64,000 bases of DNA. Origin: Mycobacterium cookii. Its GTDB lineage: Bacteria > Actinomycetota > Actinomycetes > Mycobacteriales > Mycobacteriaceae. Position 1 is the first letter of the stretch. Each line of letters begins with the position of its first letter. The notes beneath the pieces are model-generated. The model made no database searches and was not told the DNA's origin. It worked only from the letters and a program-made list of their open reading frames with translations. Positions 59,542-64,000 of this stretch are shown here, piece by piece. A program made the position numbers and the translations under genes. The stretch covers positions 1,550,001-1,614,000 of the forward strand of contig NZ_AP022569.1 of the NCBI RefSeq assembly GCF_010727945.1. Direction: 5' to 3'.

Positions 59542-60561
59542 ATGACCGCTGCAGAAACGTCGGCGCTGGAATCGCGGGTCGGCCATCACTATCAGATGGA
59601 CGGCACCTACGTTGTCGGCCGCGAAAAGCTACGCGAGTACGCCCGCGCGGTGCAGGACTACCACCCCGCACACTGGGACGTCGCCGCCGCCCAGAAGCTC
59701 GGTTATTCGGACCTGGTCGCGCCGCTGACTTTCACCTCGACCCCGGGCATGACCTGCAACCGCCTGATGTTCGAGCAGGTGGTGGTCGGCTATGACACCT
59801 ACATGCAGACCGAAGAGGTCTTCGAGCAGCACCGCCCGATCGTGGCCGGCGACGAACTACACGTCGATGTCGAACTGACGTCGGTGCGCCGAATCGCCGG
59901 CCGCGACCTGATCACCGTGACCAATACCTTTACCGACACCGCCGGCGAGCGGGTGCACACGCTGCACACCACCGTCGTCGGTCTCACCGCCGAGGACGTC
60001 GATCCGGGGATCAAGACGGCAGTGCAGACGATGATGATGCACGACGTGGACCTCTTCGGCATCGGCGAATCCGATTACCACAAGACGGTGCGCCCCGAAG
60101 GTGAGGTCCGGATCGCCGAGGACTCAGCCCGGAGGCCGGGCACGCCGTCCTTCGACGACGTGAAGGTCGGCGACGAGCTGGCTGTGCACCAGACCCGGCT
60201 GTCCCGCGGCGATCTGGTCAACTACGCCGGCGTGGCCGGCGACGCCAACCCGATTCACTGGGACGAGGGCATCGCCAAACTGGCCGGCCTGCCCGATGTG
60301 ATCGCCCACGGCATGCTGACCATGGGTTTGGGCGCCGCGTTCGCCTCCGCGTGGTCGGGTGATCCCGGCGCGGTGACCCGCTACGCGGTGCGGCTGTCCT
60401 CGCCGGCGATCGTGTCGGCCGCCGACGGCGCCGACATCGAGTTCAGTGGCCGGATCAAGTCGCTGGACCCGGACACCCGCACCGGTGTCGTCATCGTCGG
60501 GGCGAAGTCCGACGGCAAGAAGATCTTCGGCCTGGCGACGCTGAACGTCCGCTTCAGCTGA
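59542..60561 (+). CDS. Fused HadA-HadB-type (3R)-hydroxyacyl dehydratase (double MaoC)
   Basis: A 339-residue protein made of two hotdog domains. The first (about 10-150) is HadA-like: YARAVQDYHPAHWDVA, then LVAPLTFTSTPGM. The second (about 200-335) is the catalytic MaoC/HadB-like domain with LVNYAGVAGDANPIHWDE, where the Asp/His dyad lies near residues 234 and 239, and LPDVIAHGMLTMG. HadAB dehydrates (3R)-hydroxyacyl-ACP in FAS-II; fused forms exist in mycobacteria and may act on CoA or ACP esters. GTG at 59539 directly precedes the ATG used here. It is divergent from the P450 fusion and followed by a strong hairpin before convergent rpfE. Confidence 0.85.
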   Translation: MTAAETSALESRVGHHYQMDGTYVVGREKLREYARAVQDYHPAHWDVAAAQKLGYSDLVAPLTFTSTPGMTCNRLMFEQVVVGYDTYMQTEEVFEQHRPIVAGDELHVDVELTSVRRIAGRDLITVTNTFTDTAGERVHTLHTTVVGLTAEDVDPGIKTAVQTMMMHDVDLFGIGESDYHKTVRPEGEVRIAEDSARRPGTPSFDDVKVGDELAVHQTRLSRGDLVNYAGVAGDANPIHWDEGIAKLAGLPDVIAHGMLTMGLGAAFASAWSGDPGAVTRYAVRLSSPAIVSAADGADIEFSGRIKSLDPDTRTGVVIVGAKSDGKKIFGLATLNVRFS

Positions 60562-60583
60562 CCTGACCGGCCCGGAGACGCCG

Positions 60584-60620
60584 CACGGCGGTGGTGGGCC
60601 GAAGCCCGACCACCGCCGTG
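60584..60620. terminator. Bidirectional hairpin between the dehydratase gene and rpfE
   Basis: Arms at 60584-60599 and 60604-60620 pair over 16 bases with one bulged base and a CGAA loop, all GC-rich. It lies between two convergent stops (60561 and 60637) and can terminate both transcripts. No U-run is present. Confidence 0.75.
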
Positions 60621-60636
60621 AGTTGGCGATTCGTTA

Positions 60637-61600
<964 letters not shown>

Positions 61601-62250
61601 GTGCGCCTTTTCCGTCGGCGTCAGTTCTTTGGTACGGACCAGCGGAGGTGAGCCAAATCACGCATATTTTGTGAGCCGTGACACCCTCTCGGAGCGGTGT
61701 AACGCGACCCTAGGGCGGTTGCATGCGCGAGCCGCATCCGATGCTCGACGTAATCAAGATCACACTCAAGCTTGGCGTGACGCAAAGCATTTCACTGAGG
61801 CGGTTGCGGTTATGTCGCCGAAACGATCCTTCCGATCACCGAGATATATTGCCGTAGAAGCATATTCGACCGCGCCTCTGTCGACGGTCATCGACTGTCC
61901 CGTCGGTCGCCGGCACGATGTTCTGCCACACCAAGACCGCTGTCTCACAATTGTTTTCGTGGCCCTACGAGCGACCTTCGCCGGCCGGAGTGAGCTCCCG
62001 ATCGCGGCAGCACAGTGGGGGCCTCCGGCGTGCTTCACCCGTCCACGCGGCGGAAGGCGGAGCCGAAACATCTGCTGTCGCAACGAGATACGTTCGTGAT
62101 CGGCAAGAAACAGCCGTCAAATTTCTCGAATTCGGAGCAAATCGCCATCAAATTCAGCTAACAGCAAAACAATTAATTCGCAATAAATCCGCGGAGATAT
62201 TCGACGCGGCTAATTGCTTAGATAAATCGCCGGCGACGACGCCGAACGGA
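61601..62250. other. 650-base region without a recognisable gene, AT-rich at its end
   Basis: Open frames on both strands encode sequences with irregular composition and no known motif. Bases 62100-62230 are clearly AT-rich (runs such as AATTAATTCGCAATAAAT), unlike the surrounding DNA. It could hold the rpfE promoter, decayed DNA, or a site for a nucleoid protein such as Lsr2. M. tuberculosis has small genes (Rv2451, Rv2452c) here; none was recognised. Confidence 0.5.
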
Positions 62251-62850
62251 TCAGCGCCCGGCAGCCAGCAGCCGGCGCAGCCCGGTCGGCGCTTTGCCGT
62301 TGGACGACGGGTGCGGCTCGGAGATCACCACTCGCTGCGTGTCGACGTGGTCGACCAATGCCGGCATGTTCCGCTCGCCGGCGGCGATGAGCTCATCGAT
62401 CTTGGCGGCCAACGCCGTTCGGTACACACCGACCAGGTAGCGATTGGTCCCATCCCACGGCAGCACTACGTCGGCGTCGACTTCGATGGCTCGAGCCAAT
62501 AGCACGTCGATCAAGTCGGGGGTGAGGAACGGTACGTCGACGACGCTCAGGAATGCCCGCTCGGCACCGGCGGTCGCTGCGGCGTGCAATCCGCGTGCGG
62601 TCGCCAGCAGTGGACCCAGGCCCCGAACGTCGTCGCGGACCACCTCGGCCGACAGCTTCGGCAGCGCCTGTCCCGGCGCGGCGACCACGAACACCGGCTG
62701 ACACCGCTGACCGATGACGCTGACAACGTTCTCGACCTGCGTTCCAGACCCCGCAATCGGCTTGACAGCCTTGTCACGCCCAGCCCGGAGCGAGGCGCCC
62801 CCAGCCAACACCACACCGGCTAACGAGGCCGGCCCAGTTGCCGCAGCCAC
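62251..62850 (-). CDS. mobA: Molybdenum cofactor guanylyltransferase-like protein MobA
   Basis: A 199-residue nucleotidyltransferase resembling Rv2453c. The GTP-binding loop reads [17 protein letters not shown] near residue 13; the usual Met after Arg (RMG) is Ala. Further motifs are [26 protein letters not shown] and [17 protein letters not shown]. MobA adds GMP to the molybdenum cofactor; a link to the molybdopterin oxidoreductase at 31515-32876 is possible, although that family usually uses the cofactor without GMP. The start is GTG at 62850, one base after the korB stop, so it is probably co-transcribed with korA-korB. Confidence 0.85.
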   Translation of the reverse strand: MAAATGPASLAGVVLAGGASLRAGRDKAVKPIAGSGTQVENVVSVIGQRCQPVFVVAAPGQALPKLSAEVVRDDVRGLGPLLATARGLHAAATAGAERAFLSVVDVPFLTPDLIDVLLARAIEVDADVVLPWDGTNRYLVGVYRTALAAKIDELIAAGERNMPALVDHVDTQRVVISEPHPSSNGKAPTGLRRLLAAGR

Positions 62851-62851
62851 C

Positions 62852-63931
62852 TCAGTTCACTGTCCAGGTGTCGCGGCCGTGCAACAGGGACTGCAGGGCG
62901 CCGCGGTCAGACGGTTTCGACTCGCGTGCGGCGCGGATCTGCGACCGCGCGGCATCGTCGTAAGTGGGCCGATTGACCTGACGGAAGATGCCCATCACGG
63001 TGTGCTCCAGATTTTGCTGGGAGAGCCGCGACAGTGCGTAGGCGTAGGCGGAATCATTGGCGTGCGCGTCGTGCACCACGATCTCGTCGACGCTGACGTC
63101 GGCGGTCTTGGCGACTTCGAGCCCGAAGCCGGAGCGGACGACGCAGTAGTCGTCGTTGGCGCCGAAGACGATCGGCTCGCCGTGGTGGACGTTGATGACC
63201 CGCTCCTCGGCGCCCTCTTTGCGCAGCGCGTCGAACGAGCCGTCGTTGAAGATCGGGCAGTCTTGCAGGATCTCGACCAGCGCGGAGCCGCGGTGCTCGG
63301 CAGCGGCACGCAGCACCTCGGACAGGCCTTTGCGGTCGGAGTCCAGCGCGCGGCCGACAAAGCTCGCCTCGGCCCCGAGCGCCAGCGACACCGGGTTGAA
63401 CGGCTGATCCAGCGAGCCCATCGGCGTCGACTTGGTCACCTTGCCGACCTCGGACGTCGGCGAGTACTGACCCTTTGTCAGGCCGTAGATCCGGTTGTTG
63501 AACAGCAGGATGGTCAGGTTGATGTTGCGGCGCAACGCGTGGATGAGGTGGTTACCGCCGATCGACAACGCGTCCCCGTCACCGGTGACCACCCATACCG
63601 ACAGGTCCTCTCGTGCCAGCGCCAGACCAGTCGCGATCGCAGGCGCCCGACCGTGGATCGAGTGCAGGCCGTAGGTCTCCAGGTAGTACGGGAACCGGCT
63701 CGAGCAGCCGATGCCGCTGACGAACACGATGTTCTCACGACGCAAGCCCAACTCCGGCAAGAAGTTTCGCATCGTATTGAGGATGACGTAGTCGCCGCAC
63801 CCGGGGCACCAGCGGACTTCTTGGTCGGTGGTGAAGTCCTTGGCCTTCTGCGGCGTGTCGGTGGTGGGCACACGGCTGTGCTTGGACAGCACGTCGCTCA
63901 GACCCAAGTCCGCGCCAATCAGGTCAGTCAT
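62852..63931 (-). CDS. korB: 2-oxoglutarate:ferredoxin oxidoreductase, beta subunit
   Basis: A 359-residue KorB. The cluster/TPP region has [15 protein letters not shown] near residue 40, [26 protein letters not shown] and the TPP/Mg motif [14 protein letters not shown] near 115, followed by [17 protein letters not shown]. With KorA it oxidises 2-oxoglutarate to succinyl-CoA and reduces ferredoxin, an anaerobic-type bypass of 2-oxoglutarate dehydrogenase known in mycobacteria. The ATG at 63931 overlaps the korA stop by one base (TAATG). Confidence 0.95.
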   Translation of the reverse strand: MTDLIGADLGLSDVLSKHSRVPTTDTPQKAKDFTTDQEVRWCPGCGDYVILNTMRNFLPELGLRRENIVFVSGIGCSSRFPYYLETYGLHSIHGRAPAIATGLALAREDLSVWVVTGDGDALSIGGNHLIHALRRNINLTILLFNNRIYGLTKGQYSPTSEVGKVTKSTPMGSLDQPFNPVSLALGAEASFVGRALDSDRKGLSEVLRAAAEHRGSALVEILQDCPIFNDGSFDALRKEGAEERVINVHHGEPIVFGANDDYCVVRSGFGLEVAKTADVSVDEIVVHDAHANDSAYAYALSRLSQQNLEHTVMGIFRQVNRPTYDDAARSQIRAARESKPSDRGALQSLLHGRDTWTVN

Positions 63932-64000
63932 TACGCTCCCGCTCCCACTGTGGCCGCCGCCAATCTCGCGACCATCGTCTTGTCCTGCTCGATTTCAGCC
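63931..64000 (-). CDS. korA: 2-oxoglutarate:ferredoxin oxidoreductase, alpha subunit (C-terminal end, partial)
   Basis: Only the last 22 residues are in the window (AEIEQDKTMVARLAAATVGA and two more) followed by TAA at 63931-63933. They resemble the C-terminus of mycobacterial KorA, and the one-base overlap with korB confirms the operon korA-korB-mobA. The rest of the gene lies beyond the right edge. Confidence 0.8.
   Translation of the reverse strand, partial: AEIEQDKTMVARLAAATVGAGA

Overview
The window is high-GC actinobacterial DNA whose protein sequences and gene order identify a non-tuberculous Mycobacterium/Mycolicibacterium. From position 12697 onward the minus strand follows the M. 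tuberculosis Rv2417c-Rv2455c backbone: degV, octT, gpgP, rsfS, nadD, a VWA protein, a MoxR ATPase, proA, an MscS/cyclase pair, rbsK, nadE, proB, obg, rpmA, rplU, rne, ndk, folC, valS, an Rv2449c-type reductase, rpfE, mobA, korB and the tail of korA. Family and M. tuberculosis comparisons are from memory; no search was run. Layout: (1) 1-12484 is accessory. It holds the end of a dihydrodipicolinate-reductase-like gene, an mmpS-mmpL export pair, and, convergent to it, a 2676-residue protein that reads as FadD22 fused to Pks15/1 (adenylation-ACP-KS-AT-DH-ER-KR-ACP), preceded by a chorismate lyase. Together these should make 4-hydroxybenzoate, activate it and elongate it to p-hydroxyphenylalkanoates, the aryl part of phenolic glycolipids, but the phthiocerol synthases are not in the window. 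(2) 12697-19741 is core metabolism: methylglucose lipopolysaccharide tailoring (gpgP, octT), ribosome silencing, NAD and proline synthesis, and a MoxR/VWA chaperone pair. (3) 19742-26943 holds a secreted triple-repeat protein, an adenylate cyclase translationally coupled to an MscS channel with a cyclic-nucleotide domain, ribokinase, a decayed PEBP-family gene and a small membrane protein. (4) 26956-34816 is an inserted cluster of two glycosyltransferases, an epimerase, a beta-propeller lipoprotein, a methyltransferase, a cytochrome b-molybdopterin oxidoreductase and membrane proteins; its product is unknown. (5) 34886-43582 runs from nadE to rplU and is interrupted by a secreted protein, a sirtuin, and a P450/TetR pair with a clear dyad operator. 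(6) 43749-54197 carries rne with a poly-aspartate tail, ndk preceded by four 52-bp MIRU-like repeats, then folC, valS and a trans-enoyl-reductase-like protein. (7) 54194-64000 holds an S9 peptidase, a P450-BM3-type self-sufficient P450, a fused MaoC dehydratase, rpfE with a structured leader, mobA and the 2-oxoglutarate:ferredoxin oxidoreductase genes. Most tandem genes on the minus strand overlap by ATGA or GTGA, which points to translational coupling. The most unusual items are the FadD22-Pks15/1 fusion locus, the MIRU-like array that repeats the ndk start site, the P450-reductase fusion with a changed I-helix motif, and the uncharacterised glycan/redox cluster. No tRNA, rRNA, CRISPR array, insertion sequence or prophage was seen.
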